A stretch of DNA of 64,000 bases, from assembly GCA_015075555.1 (NCBI GenBank), contig JABTUD010000002.1, positions 744,001 through 808,000 on the forward strand, written 5' to 3'. Below are positions 16,466 through 24,323 of this stretch, in pieces. This stretch comes from Thermoflexaceae bacterium. Its GTDB lineage: Bacteria > Chloroflexota > Dehalococcoidia > Tepidiformales > Tepidiformaceae. Within the stretch, counting starts at the first letter, position 1, and each line of letters opens with the position of its first letter. Below the pieces are notes generated by a model that had not been told where the DNA came from, did no database searches, and was given only the letters and a program-made list of their open reading frames with translations. The position numbers were made by a program, and so were the translations under genes.

Positions 16466-17113
16466 ATGAACAGGATTGCCAGTCTGCTGGCGGGAACGGT
16501 AACGACAGCGCTTTCGGGCGCGGCGGTCGCGGGCCTGGCGGCGAGCCAGGGGCTACTCGCTCCCGGCCCGGGGCCTGAACCGGCGCAGGCCGAGACAGCC
16601 ACTCCGGCGGTAACGGAGCAGGTCGCCTGGTCACAACCGGCCGCCGAGGCCGCGCCAGTAGAGGCAGCCGAACCGGTGACGCGCGTCGTCTATGTGGACA
16701 AGGAGCCGATCGTCTACGTGCGCGAGGTGTCCGTGCCGAGCGCGGCAGCGTCGACTGGAGCGGATTCGAAACCGAGCCCGGCGCCACCGCCGGCCACGGC
16801 CCCGCCGGCCTCACCGTCTGTGCCGCCGGCAAGCGCGACCGTCACGCCACCTCCGCCAGCAACGACGCCCGCTCCATCTCCATCGCCGGGCGATGACCAG
16901 ACCGGACCTGCCGGCACCTCAGACCCGGCCCCTTCAGGGGCTACGGCCCCCCCGGCGGCGCCATCGCCTTGGTCGGACGGGAGCGGCGGCAGCAGGGTCC
17001 ACGACGACGATGAGGACGGCGACGATCTGGGCGACGACGATGACGACGAACACGAGGACGAAGACAGCCACGGCGATGACGACGACGAGCACGCCGGTGA
17101 GGACCACAGGTGA
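16466..17113 (+). CDS. exported Pro-rich, Asp/His/Glu-tailed protein with SGAT motif (cassette B)
   Basis: A 215-residue protein with an N-terminal signal segment (LLAGTVTTALSGAAVAGLAA), a Pro/Ala/Thr-rich central part and a C-terminal tail of about 38 residues made of Asp, Glu and His (DDDEDGDDLGDDDDDEHEDE type). PAPSGATAPP occurs shortly before the tail; SGAT is again a possible ApbE target tetrapeptide. ATG at 16466 has AAGGAGT five bases upstream. It is the positional counterpart of the 12999-13394 gene, and its stop overlaps the next start (GTGA). A VVYVDKEPIVYVREV stretch may form a short beta structure. Confidence 0.72.
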   Translation: MNRIASLLAGTVTTALSGAAVAGLAASQGLLAPGPGPEPAQAETATPAVTEQVAWSQPAAEAAPVEAAEPVTRVVYVDKEPIVYVREVSVPSAAASTGADSKPSPAPPPATAPPASPSVPPASATVTPPPPATTPAPSPSPGDDQTGPAGTSDPAPSGATAPPAAPSPWSDGSGGSRVHDDDEDGDDLGDDDDDEHEDEDSHGDDDDEHAGEDHR

Positions 17114-17808
17114 GCCGCCCGGCAGGGAAGCAGGTGAAGTTCCTGCTGACGCGGGTGCTCACGGCAGCAGGCGCCACGGCGGTGTTCGTTTCGTTGTGGG
17201 CGTCCGTGGCGGCTACCGGACGCATCGAGCAGCAGGCGGACGGTGCCGCCGAAGAGACCTGGGAAGAGCAGCCCGTCGAGCAGGATGGCTGGCGCTGGGA
17301 CCAGGCGACCGGGCAGTGGGTTGCGATCGAACAGGCAGCCGCGCCAGACGGGGCCGTTCCGGCCGAGCAGCCACACGAGCAGGTGGTGGTGGTTGAGCGG
17401 CAATCGGTCTACTACTACGTGACATACGTGTACGAGGCGGCCGGTGGAACCCCGGTAGCCGGGAACGCGGCAGCGGTTGAACCGCCGGGCAGTTCGCCCC
17501 CCGTGGTCACCGTTGCACCTGGCGGCGACCCGGGCCCGACCGTTATCAGTACGAGCTCCGGCGGAGAGGCGCTCCCGCCTCCGGCGTGGACCTGGACTTC
17601 CACCGGGGGAGAGGCCGGTGCACCGGGAGGCGGATCGAAGTTGCCCCCGGCCACTCCTCCGGCAACTGCCCCTCCCGCAGCCGCTCCTCCCCCGGCCCTG
17701 CCCACATCCCCCGGCACGACTCCACCGCCGGTCGCGGCAGCTCCGCCTGCACCGAAGCCTTCGGCGCCACCCCCGGCGGCGACGTCGAAGAAGACGAAGG
17801 GGTCGTGA
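17110..17808 (+). CDS. single-TM Pro-rich protein (cassette B)
   Basis: A 232-residue protein with one N-terminal hydrophobic helix (about residues 11-35), a middle region with repeated aromatic residues (DGWRWDQATGQWV, SVYYYVTYVYE) and a long Pro/Ala/Ser/Thr tail ending in lysines. The YYYVTYVYE strand resembles VVYVDKEPIVYV in the preceding protein, suggesting they share a small motif. GTG at 17110 overlaps the previous stop; the next gene starts one base after its TGA. It corresponds to the 12732-12998 gene of cassette A. No known domain is recognised. Confidence 0.7.
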   Translation: MSRPAGKQVKFLLTRVLTAAGATAVFVSLWASVAATGRIEQQADGAAEETWEEQPVEQDGWRWDQATGQWVAIEQAAAPDGAVPAEQPHEQVVVVERQSVYYYVTYVYEAAGGTPVAGNAAAVEPPGSSPPVVTVAPGGDPGPTVISTSSGGEALPPPAWTWTSTGGEAGAPGGGSKLPPATPPATAPPAAAPPPALPTSPGTTPPPVAAAPPAPKPSAPPPAATSKKTKGS

Positions 17809-17809
17809 G

Positions 17810-18352
17810 ATGAAGCTGTGGGCGATGTTCGCACTCGCCGGCATGGCCGGGGTGCTGGGAGGAGGGCGCATTCTGTCGGGCCCACTGGAAGACCTGCTCC
17901 CTGATGCAGGAACGCACGGGGCGTGGTACGCATCGCGGGCGGCCGGCCTGGCGGCCTATCTCTGCGTGTGGCTCGGGCTGGCAGGGGGACTGCTGATGTC
18001 GTCGGCGTGGTTCGATGGCATCATCGGCAGGGCGAGGCTGCTCGCGATCCACCAGACGGCTTCGCTTGCGGGAGTCGTACTGGGTCTGGCGCACGGTCTC
18101 GTGTTGATACCGGATGGCTGGACGGACTTTGGCGTGGCCGACATCCTTGTGCCATTCGTTTCGTACTACAGGCCCGGGCGGCGGCGGAGCTACGGGAAGG
18201 ATTGCGGGACTAGGCCGGCAGTAGCGGAGTCCGCGGCGGGCACACGCGGCGATCAGCGGCGGAAGCGGCTGAGGTCGGCTACGAAGACGCTGGTGCCGGT
18301 GCGTTCAGGGGAGCCACCGGCGCGCTCGATTGTGACGACGGCGCTCTCGTAG
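17810..18352 (+). pseudogene. truncated ferric-reductase-like haem protein (cassette B)
   Basis: The first 120 or so residues match the cassette A haem protein: an N-terminal helix, a helix beginning WYASRAAGLAAYLCVW, then a helix with two histidines 14 apart (AIHQTASLAGVVLGLAHG) and the DILVPFVSYYRP loop, aligned with DILLPF-type sequence in the paralogue. After about 18175 similarity stops and the frame runs into Arg-rich nonsense that overlaps the convergent anti-sigma gene by 100 bases. The helices carrying the second histidine pair are missing. In another frame a plausible tail (ARAAAELREGLRD, stop at 18213) follows, consistent with an internal deletion plus frameshift. A sequencing or assembly error is the alternative. 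Confidence 0.65.
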
Positions 18353-19107
18353 CTTTCGAGGCCCTGGGGGACGATGGCCTCGTGGCGGGCAAACCCGGAG
18401 GAATCGGCGTTGAAGGTGCCAAGGCTATGGTACTTGCCGCCGGAGCTGGCCCAGAGCTGGTAGGTCTCGCCGTCGCTCAGCGGGCGCAGGCGGCTGGCCA
18501 CGAACCAGACTTTCTTCTGCCCGCGGTCCCAGACCAGGCGGCCGAGGGAGTAGGCGCTTTGTTCGGCTGCGAAGACTTCGGCCACATCGCTTTCGGGGGA
18601 GAGGAGTGCAAGCAGGAGGTCGCGGTCGCCGCGGGCAGCCTGGGTGAGGTCGGCGGAGCGGCGCTCTTCTTCGTTCAAGCGGCTGGTGAGGGCGAGGATC
18701 TCGATCTTCTGCGAGAGCGCATCATCGACCTGCACGGAGAGGTCCGAATTCTCCTGGCGGACATCATGAACCTGGTCGCGCAGGATGACCATGCCAGCAA
18801 GCGCGGCAACGGCGATGAGCACAGCAGCGACGGCAGCAACTGCCCGGGCGGCGCGGAGCACGCGCATGAGCATGCGGGGGCGCGCCACCCCGGCCGCAAG
18901 GAAGGTGCGGCGGCGCAGGCCAGCCGGGGAGCGATGGGACGGGACAGCAAGTGCGAGGGCAGCGGCGACTTGCTGGGCGAGACTGACCAGTTCGAGGCAT
19001 GCGCGGCAGGTGCGGAGGTGCGCGGCGACGTCGGCCTCGGCAAGTGAGTCGAGGGAGCCGATGGCGAATTCGTCCGCCTCATCCTGGGACAGACAGCGAC
19101 CGGTCAT
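18253..19107 (-). CDS. RskA-like anti-sigma factor with zinc finger
   Basis: A 284-residue membrane anti-sigma factor. The N-terminal anti-sigma domain has the H-x3-C-x2-C zinc motif in HLRTCRACLE (about residues 30-40). One TM helix lies near residues 90-110, followed by a coiled-coil-prone stretch and a C-terminal external RskA-type domain with the family signature KKVWFVASRLRPLSDGETYQLWA. It would hold the adjacent sigma factor inactive until released, commonly by regulated proteolysis. It lies three bases after the sigma gene, which is the usual order. Confidence 0.92.
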   Translation of the reverse strand: MTGRCLSQDEADEFAIGSLDSLAEADVAAHLRTCRACLELVSLAQQVAAALALAVPSHRSPAGLRRRTFLAAGVARPRMLMRVLRAARAVAAVAAVLIAVAALAGMVILRDQVHDVRQENSDLSVQVDDALSQKIEILALTSRLNEEERRSADLTQAARGDRDLLLALLSPESDVAEVFAAEQSAYSLGRLVWDRGQKKVWFVASRLRPLSDGETYQLWASSGGKYHSLGTFNADSSGFARHEAIVPQGLESYESAVVTIERAGGSPERTGTSVFVADLSRFRR

Positions 19108-19110
19108 GCT

Positions 19111-19785
19111 TCAGTCTTCCCTGGCTTCTTCCTGCAGGGCCCGGCGGAGCTTCTGCATGCCGAGCCGGATGCGGGTCTTGATGGTTCCCAGCGGCTCACC
19201 GGTGCGGAGGGCTATCTCCAGCTGGGTGAGGCCGCCGAAGTAGGCGAGTTCGAGGGCCCGCTTCTGGCTGGCGGGCAGCCCGCAAAGGGCAGAGCGGACG
19301 CTGGCCCGGATCTCGCTGACCTGGGCGGAAGCGAGGGGGTCCTCATCCTGGGCCGCTAGCTGGCTCCAGGCGACGGGGTCTTCGGTCTCCATGGAGGGGA
19401 CTTCGCGGCGATGGCGGCGGCCGCGAGCCCGGATCTCATCAACGGCGCGGTTGCGGGTGACGCTCATGAGCCAGGTGACAAAGCGGCCCCGTTCGGCGAT
19501 GAATGTCTGCGGCCGGCGCCAGAGCCGGATGAAGACGTCCTGGGTTGTGTCCTCGGCGAGGCCGGGGTCCATGAGCACGCGGAGGGAGGCCGAGTAAACG
19601 AGGTCGGCGTAGCGGTCGTAAAGGACCACGAAGGCAAGCTCGTCGCGGGTGGCGATGGCGGTCATGAGGGCCTCGTCGGACCATTCGAGCCGGGCGGCGA
19701 GAGGGTCATCCGGCAGGCGGGCGAATTCACCCGTCCTAACAATGCTACGAACCCCGGTCGGGTCTGGATTGCCCTGCCACGCCAT
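19111..19785 (-). CDS. ECF-family RNA polymerase sigma factor
   Basis: A 224-residue group IV sigma factor. Region 2 is visible from FVVLYDRYADLVY through AEDTTQDVFIRLWRR (core and -10 recognition), and region 4 from LPASQKRALELAYFGGLTQLEIA to GTIKTRIRLGMQKLR (the -35 helix-turn-helix). ATG at 19785 is preferred over an in-frame TTG twelve bases upstream. It is translated together with its RskA-like anti-sigma factor and is divergent from the HtrA protease gene, so a cell-envelope stress response is likely. The SigK/SigL type is the closest recognised style. Confidence 0.94.
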   Translation of the reverse strand: MAWQGNPDPTGVRSIVRTGEFARLPDDPLAARLEWSDEALMTAIATRDELAFVVLYDRYADLVYSASLRVLMDPGLAEDTTQDVFIRLWRRPQTFIAERGRFVTWLMSVTRNRAVDEIRARGRRHRREVPSMETEDPVAWSQLAAQDEDPLASAQVSEIRASVRSALCGLPASQKRALELAYFGGLTQLEIALRTGEPLGTIKTRIRLGMQKLRRALQEEARED

Positions 19786-19939
19786 AGACAGCCCCAACAG
19801 GCATCATACGCTTCGCGGCATTGCTGCCAAGACAGGGGCGGCGTGCTTTACCCCGGCTTTCAAACCTGGCCGGCGATTTACAGTGAATTGCCCGGCGCCG
19901 GGTGAGAATGGGACACAGGCTTCACATCGGGGGTTGGCA

Positions 19940-21058
19940 ATGAACAGGAAGGTGACCCGGCTGGCGGCTGCGGTGACGGCATCGCTGGCGCTTCTGCTGG
20001 GCGTGGCGTGTTCTTCAGGTTCCGAGGGGGGGCCTTCGGCGCTCATCCCGGCTGCAGCAGGCACTCCCGGCCAGGGAGCGGCGCCCGCGACACCGCGGCC
20101 GGCAGCCCGGGCAGCGGGTGAGATGAGCGTGGCAGAAGTCGTGCGGATGGCAGAGCCGGCCGTGGTCAAGATCACCACAAGCGCGGGTGTGGGCAGCGGC
20201 TTTGTAGTCGACGCGGACGGTTACATCATCACCAACAACCACGTGATTTCTGGCCTCAGTGGACGGCCCTCCTCCACGATCAACGTGATCATGAGCGACG
20301 GCGCCGAGTATCGCGCCGCGGTTGTGGGCACCGACCCGCGTTCGGACATCGCGCTCCTCAAGATCGAGGCCAGCGGCCTATCGCCTCTTGAGTTTGCGCC
20401 GCTGTCCGAGGTGACTGTGGGGCAGGATGTGGTCGCAATTGGCTACGCGCTTGATCTTTCGGGGGGCGACGGGCCGGGGTTCACGGTGACGCGCGGGATT
20501 GTGAGCGCGAAGAACCGCTCGACAAGCGAGGCGGGGGGCACGCTCGGGGCAATCCAGACGGACGCGGCGATCAATCACGGGAACAGCGGCGGGCCGCTCC
20601 TGACGCTCACCGGCAAGGTTGTGGGCGTGAACACTTCGATAGCGCCCGACTACACGACGGGCGGTGTGGCCGCGGGGATTGGCTTCGCGGTGGGGTCAGA
20701 CATGGTTAGCGCTGTGTACGAAGGACTCCGCGAGAACGGGACTGTGAACCGGGGCCTTCTTGGCATCCAGGCGTTTGAGAGGCTGCTCCCGGCAAAGTCG
20801 AAGGAGCTTGGCGTCCCTGAGGAGCTCGGGGGTGTCTACGTGGATGCGGCGGGCGACATTCCCGACGGACCGGCGCGCCGGGCCGGGCTGCGGGCCGGAG
20901 ACGTGATTGTCGGTATCGGCGGAACTGCCACGCGCAACGAGGCGGACCTCGCGGTGGCGATGGTGCGACACCACGCCGGCCAGACGGTGGACATGGAGGT
21001 CTATCGCGGCGGCAAGAAGCTGACGCTGCGAGTGACGCTGGGGACGCCGCCGGAGTAG
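19940..21058 (+). CDS. HtrA/DegP-type serine protease with PDZ domain, lipoprotein-like
   Basis: A 372-residue exported S1C protease. The N-terminus has a signal segment ending LLLGVACSS, a near-lipobox, followed by a Pro/Ala-rich linker. The catalytic triad is visible as His in TNNHVIS (about residue 102), Asp in DPRSDIALLK (about 137) and Ser in NHGNSGGPL (about 218). One PDZ domain follows from about residue 280 with GPARRAGLRAGDVIVGI. It should degrade or refold damaged envelope proteins. The gene starts 154 bases from the divergent sigma gene; joint control is plausible but no shared promoter motif was proven. Confidence 0.95.
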   Translation: MNRKVTRLAAAVTASLALLLGVACSSGSEGGPSALIPAAAGTPGQGAAPATPRPAARAAGEMSVAEVVRMAEPAVVKITTSAGVGSGFVVDADGYIITNNHVISGLSGRPSSTINVIMSDGAEYRAAVVGTDPRSDIALLKIEASGLSPLEFAPLSEVTVGQDVVAIGYALDLSGGDGPGFTVTRGIVSAKNRSTSEAGGTLGAIQTDAAINHGNSGGPLLTLTGKVVGVNTSIAPDYTTGGVAAGIGFAVGSDMVSAVYEGLRENGTVNRGLLGIQAFERLLPAKSKELGVPEELGGVYVDAAGDIPDGPARRAGLRAGDVIVGIGGTATRNEADLAVAMVRHHAGQTVDMEVYRGGKKLTLRVTLGTPPE

Positions 21059-21076
21059 GGCGGCGCACATCGGAGG

Positions 21077-21709
21077 CTACCGGCGCGTGAACCGGCCGGC
21101 GGCAGCGGAGACGCCTTCGCTGATGATGGCTTCGACGGCATCGGCCGCCAGGCGGCAGGCCTCTTCCAGGAGTTCGCGGTCGGGGCCCCGGGGATTGCCA
21201 AGCACCCAGTCTGCAACCACCTCGGGGTCCCAGGACGGTTCGCCGCCGGCGAGCGGCCGCCCGATGCCAATGCGAATGCGGACGAAATCGAGCCCGGCGG
21301 CCTGGCCGATGCTCTTGAGGCCGTTGTGCCCGCCGTGGCCGCCGCCTTCGCGGATGCGAAGGGCGCCCGCGGGCAGGTCGAGCTCATCGTAGACCACGAT
21401 GGTGTGGGACAGGTCGCAGCCGGTCCACTGGAGGGCCTGGGCGACTGCCTTGCCGCTGAGGTTGACGAACGTCTTCGGGCGCACCAGCGCGACGCGGGCG
21501 GCAGCAAGGCCGGCGACGGCGATACTCATGGTGCTCCCGGAGGCCTTGAGCCGGGCGCCGGCGCGCGTTGCCAGCTCGTTGATGACCCAGAAGCCAACGT
21601 TGTGACGGTTGCGGGCGTACTGCTCGCCGGGGTTACCCAGTCCCACCACCAGCCAATCGGCCTGGAAACGGGGCCCCGGGGCGGTGGAGCGGCGCAGCTT
21701 GAAAGGCAT
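21077..21709 (-). CDS. pth: peptidyl-tRNA hydrolase
   Basis: A 210-residue bacterial Pth, which hydrolyses peptidyl-tRNA released from stalled ribosomes. Key residues are in VGLGNPGEQYARNRHNVGF (catalytic His), PKTFVNLSG, VYDELDLPAG (Asp) and GGGHGGHNGLKSI (Asn). The ATG at 21709 leaves about 18 residues before the core, in line with the family; the longer in-frame extension upstream shows no coding character. It is convergent with the HtrA gene, with only 18 bases between their ends. Confidence 0.96.
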   Translation of the reverse strand: MPFKLRRSTAPGPRFQADWLVVGLGNPGEQYARNRHNVGFWVINELATRAGARLKASGSTMSIAVAGLAAARVALVRPKTFVNLSGKAVAQALQWTGCDLSHTIVVYDELDLPAGALRIREGGGHGGHNGLKSIGQAAGLDFVRIRIGIGRPLAGGEPSWDPEVVADWVLGNPRGPDRELLEEACRLAADAVEAIISEGVSAAAGRFTRR

Positions 21710-21790
21710 GGTGCACACTCTCCCACCTTCCCCGGTGCCCGCAAGCGGGCAGGTGTCGACAGGCGGGCCCGGCGGCGGCAGAATCGGAGC

Positions 21791-21949
21791 ATGGACCTGC
21801 TGGGATGGGGCTTCGGGTTTGTGTTTGGCACTTTCTACGGGGGGCTTGTGTTTGCCATAGCGCTTGTGGCGACGATTCCTTATGCCGCCTGGCAGGGAGT
21901 CAGAAGGCTCATCGGGCGCAACGGAGGGGGTGGAAATGGCCACGCGTGA
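21791..21949 (+). CDS. small membrane protein
   Basis: A 52-residue open frame from ATG 21791 with one long hydrophobic stretch (FGFVFGTFYGGLVFAIALVATI) and a basic, Gly/Asn-rich C-terminus (GVRRLIGRNGGGGNGHA). It lies divergent from pth and overlaps the start of the DinB gene by 14 bases, which suggests translational coupling. No family was recognised. A modest CGGAG element precedes the start. It may be a real short membrane protein or only a leader for the next gene. Confidence 0.45.
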   Translation: MDLLGWGFGFVFGTFYGGLVFAIALVATIPYAAWQGVRRLIGRNGGGGNGHA

Positions 21950-22508
21950 ACAGGTAGCTGAGCTCAAGGAGAAGATGGCCGAGGAACGCGCGGCCCTGGT
22001 TGCCGCTGCCCGCGCGCTCACGCGCGAAGAGGCCCTGGCGGTGCCAGTTGACGCCGAGGGCGAGGAGCAGTGGACCGCTCTCGAACAGCTCGCACACCTC
22101 TGGGAGATGGAAAGGAGCTATGACTCGTGGGTTCGCGCCGCCCTGGCGGAGGAGAACCCGGACATCAGCGAAGTGCGGCCGGAGCCAGTGGCGATCCCGG
22201 TGGAGGAGGCGAATGCGCACGAGGTGGCTGATCTGCTGCGCGCCCTTGAAGTGGAGCGGGCCTACACCAACGGCCTGATCGACGGCATCCCGCTTGCAGG
22301 TTTCGACAGGGTGGCGACGAGCCCGGTATTCGGGACGCTCACGGTTCTGCAGTGGCTGCGGTCGTTCTACCGGCACGACCGCCAGCACGCTGCCCAGATC
22401 CAGGGTCGCAAGAGCGACTACCAGCCGCGATTCCTGGGAACGGAACCGAACCAGCGCAAGATGCGGCTCGAACAAGTGGCTCGCCGGCGTCAACCGGGTG
22501 GGAATTAG
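21936..22508 (+). CDS. DinB-superfamily protein
   Basis: A 190-residue four-helix-bundle protein of the DinB/DfsB-like superfamily. Typical histidines appear in LEQLAHLWEMERSYDSWV (about residue 50) and FYRHDRQHAAQIQGRKSDY near residue 150, the likely metal-binding H-x3-H pair. ATG at 21936 is preceded by GGAGGGGGTG. Family members include metal-dependent thiol transferases and stress-induced proteins; no specific substrate can be assigned. A second DinB-like gene is at 36709. Its last four bases overlap the convergent zinc-ribbon gene. Confidence 0.8.
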   Translation: MATREQVAELKEKMAEERAALVAAARALTREEALAVPVDAEGEEQWTALEQLAHLWEMERSYDSWVRAALAEENPDISEVRPEPVAIPVEEANAHEVADLLRALEVERAYTNGLIDGIPLAGFDRVATSPVFGTLTVLQWLRSFYRHDRQHAAQIQGRKSDYQPRFLGTEPNQRKMRLEQVARRRQPGGN

Positions 22509-22708
22509 GCGGAGAGGCGCGGTTCGAGGTACTTCGGGCGCGGCAGGGGCGCCAGGTGCGTTGGCACCACCGCCCTGCGCCCGCAGCGTTCGCATTCACG
22601 AACGCGTATGGAGCGGCTGTCGACATTGACGAAGTATCGCCAGCGATGTTCACAGGGGCCGATGTGGTCTTCCATGAGGCAATCATCGATCGCGAGCGTT
22701 AACGCCAT
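22505..22708 (-). CDS. small zinc-ribbon-like protein
   Basis: A 67-residue frame containing C-E-H (PCEHRWRYF) and a C-x2-C pair (RECERCGRRAVVP) about 20 residues later, the layout of a small zinc ribbon, ending in a Pro/Arg-rich tail. Translation could start at ATG 22708 or at the internal ATG 22675 (MEDHIGPCEHRW), and neither has a clear ribosome site. It is convergent with the DinB gene with a four-base overlap. No named family was recognised. Confidence 0.55.
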   Translation of the reverse strand: MALTLAIDDCLMEDHIGPCEHRWRYFVNVDSRSIRVRECERCGRRAVVPTHLAPLPRPKYLEPRLSA

Positions 22709-22762
22709 ATTTCGCCGCCATTAAGCGAATGTGAAGCGACGCCGCAAACGAGGGAGCGGTGC

Positions 22763-23524
22763 GTGTCGCGTACCCGGCAGCCTTTGTACAGTCAGGTGAT
22801 GGCCTCGAACGTCGTCAACGTCGATTACTGGAACCTCTTCCAGATCCGGAAGGGCGACCGTGTGCTCGATCTTGGGTGCGGGAACGGCAGGCATACGATC
22901 GAGGCGACCAACTGGGATTGCCGGGTGGTGGCCGTGGACCTGGACCGTGAGGAGCTCGCCCGCGGGCGCTACATGTTCTATGCAGATCACAACGCCGGGC
23001 GGTTGCAGGGGTTCGCGCAGTTCATGATGGGCGACGCGCAGCATCTGCCGTTCCGGGATGGCGCCTTCGACAAGGTCATCTGCACGGAGGTGCTGGAGCA
23101 CGTTCACGATGACGAACGGGCGATGCGCGAGCTGTTCCGCATCCTGAGGCCGGGTGGCGAAATCGCGGTCTCGTGCCCGCACCATCGCGCAGAGAGGCTT
23201 CTCTGGGCGTTGAGCTGGGAATACTGGCATTCGCCGGGCGGGCACATTCGCATCTACCGGAAAGGCGAACTGCGCCGGAGGCTTTCGGATGCGGGCCTTG
23301 TCATGGGCGCCGAACGTGGGAGGCACGCCTACCAGAGCGTTTACTGGACGCTCCGCTGCCTGTTTGGCAAGGACAACCCGGATTTCCCGCTGACACGCTG
23401 GTTCTGGCGGTTCATCAACTGGAACCTGCGCGCGCGCAACCCCGTGTTCGAAGGGCTGGAGGCGGCGCTGGACCGTGTGTTCGCCAAGGACTTCGTGATT
23501 TACGGGCGAAGGCCGGCGGAGTGA
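22763..23524 (+). CDS. class I SAM-dependent methyltransferase
   Basis: A 253-residue methyltransferase. Motif I is VLDLGCGNGRHTIEA near residue 34, the acidic post-I residue lies in VVAVDLDREEL, and motif IV/post motifs are FDKVICTEVLEHVHDDERAMREL and LRPGGEIAVSCP. A C-terminal part after SPGGHIRIYR is shared with the next gene. GTG at 22763 has an upstream GGGAG. The substrate is unknown; its neighbours (a second methyltransferase and a glycosyltransferase) point to a glycolipid or polysaccharide. Confidence 0.9.
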   Translation: MSRTRQPLYSQVMASNVVNVDYWNLFQIRKGDRVLDLGCGNGRHTIEATNWDCRVVAVDLDREELARGRYMFYADHNAGRLQGFAQFMMGDAQHLPFRDGAFDKVICTEVLEHVHDDERAMRELFRILRPGGEIAVSCPHHRAERLLWALSWEYWHSPGGHIRIYRKGELRRRLSDAGLVMGAERGRHAYQSVYWTLRCLFGKDNPDFPLTRWFWRFINWNLRARNPVFEGLEAALDRVFAKDFVIYGRRPAE

Positions 23525-24321
23525 TGAGCAACGCCGCTCCATCCATCCGCAGCGGCAGGGCCCCGGGGCCGCTTGCCCGCCCGGCGGATGACCCACGGCT
23601 CGACCGTGTGTTCACGGTGGACCTGCGGCTGCTTGGGCTCTCGGAGACAACAGAGGGCGCCCGGCTGCTGGATGTGGGCTGCGGGGCGGGGCGGCACGAG
23701 CTTGCGGCGGCGCGCCTGCCCGTTCGGACGGTGGCGTGCGACCTGGCGCGCCGTGACCTGCGCGACGGGCGGTTCTTCGTGAGTGAGGATGAGACGTCTG
23801 GCGCTCACGGGGGGCGCGTGGACTGGGTGCAGGGCACGGCGTTGAGCCTTCCGCTCGCCCCGGTGTGCTTCGATGCCGCCATCTGCTCGGAGACCCTGGA
23901 GCACGTTGTTGATGACGTGGGGGTGCTGAGGGAGCTGCGCCGGGTAGTTCGGACAGGGGGCACCCTGGCGATTACGGTACCGGCGCGAGCAGTGGAGTTC
24001 GCGCTCTGGCAGCTGTCGTGGGAAGTGACCCACACCCCTGGTGGACACATCCGCATCTACCGCCTCGATGAGTTGCTGGCGAAGCTGCGTGCAACCGGGT
24101 GGCAGCCATACGCGGTGCGGCGGCGCCAGGGTTTCGAATCTATCTACTGGCTGCTGGGCGCACTCGGGGGCGGGGGCAACCCGCCATGCGGGCCGGCGCA
24201 AGAGTGGCGAAGGCTTACCAACTCGAAGAGAGTCCGCCACTCACGGGTGTGGGATGCGGTGGAGCGGGGCTTCTCGCGGGTGCTCCCGAAGAGCGTTGCT
24301 ATCTACGCGCGGGCAGTCTGA
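23524..24321 (+). CDS. class I SAM-dependent methyltransferase (paralogue of previous gene)
   Basis: A 265-residue methyltransferase starting at ATG 23524, overlapping the previous stop by one base. Motif I is LLDVGCGAGRHELAAARL, the post-I acidic end is VACDLARRDL, and FDAAICSETLEHVVDDVGVLREL aligns closely with the preceding enzyme. Both share the unusual PGGHIRIYR segment and the following Y/F-xSxYW stretch, so they arose by tandem duplication. The substrate is not evident. The TGA is followed two bases later by the glycosyltransferase start. Confidence 0.9.
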   Translation: MSNAAPSIRSGRAPGPLARPADDPRLDRVFTVDLRLLGLSETTEGARLLDVGCGAGRHELAAARLPVRTVACDLARRDLRDGRFFVSEDETSGAHGGRVDWVQGTALSLPLAPVCFDAAICSETLEHVVDDVGVLRELRRVVRTGGTLAITVPARAVEFALWQLSWEVTHTPGGHIRIYRLDELLAKLRATGWQPYAVRRRQGFESIYWLLGALGGGGNPPCGPAQEWRRLTNSKRVRHSRVWDAVERGFSRVLPKSVAIYARAV

Positions 24322-24323
24322 CG

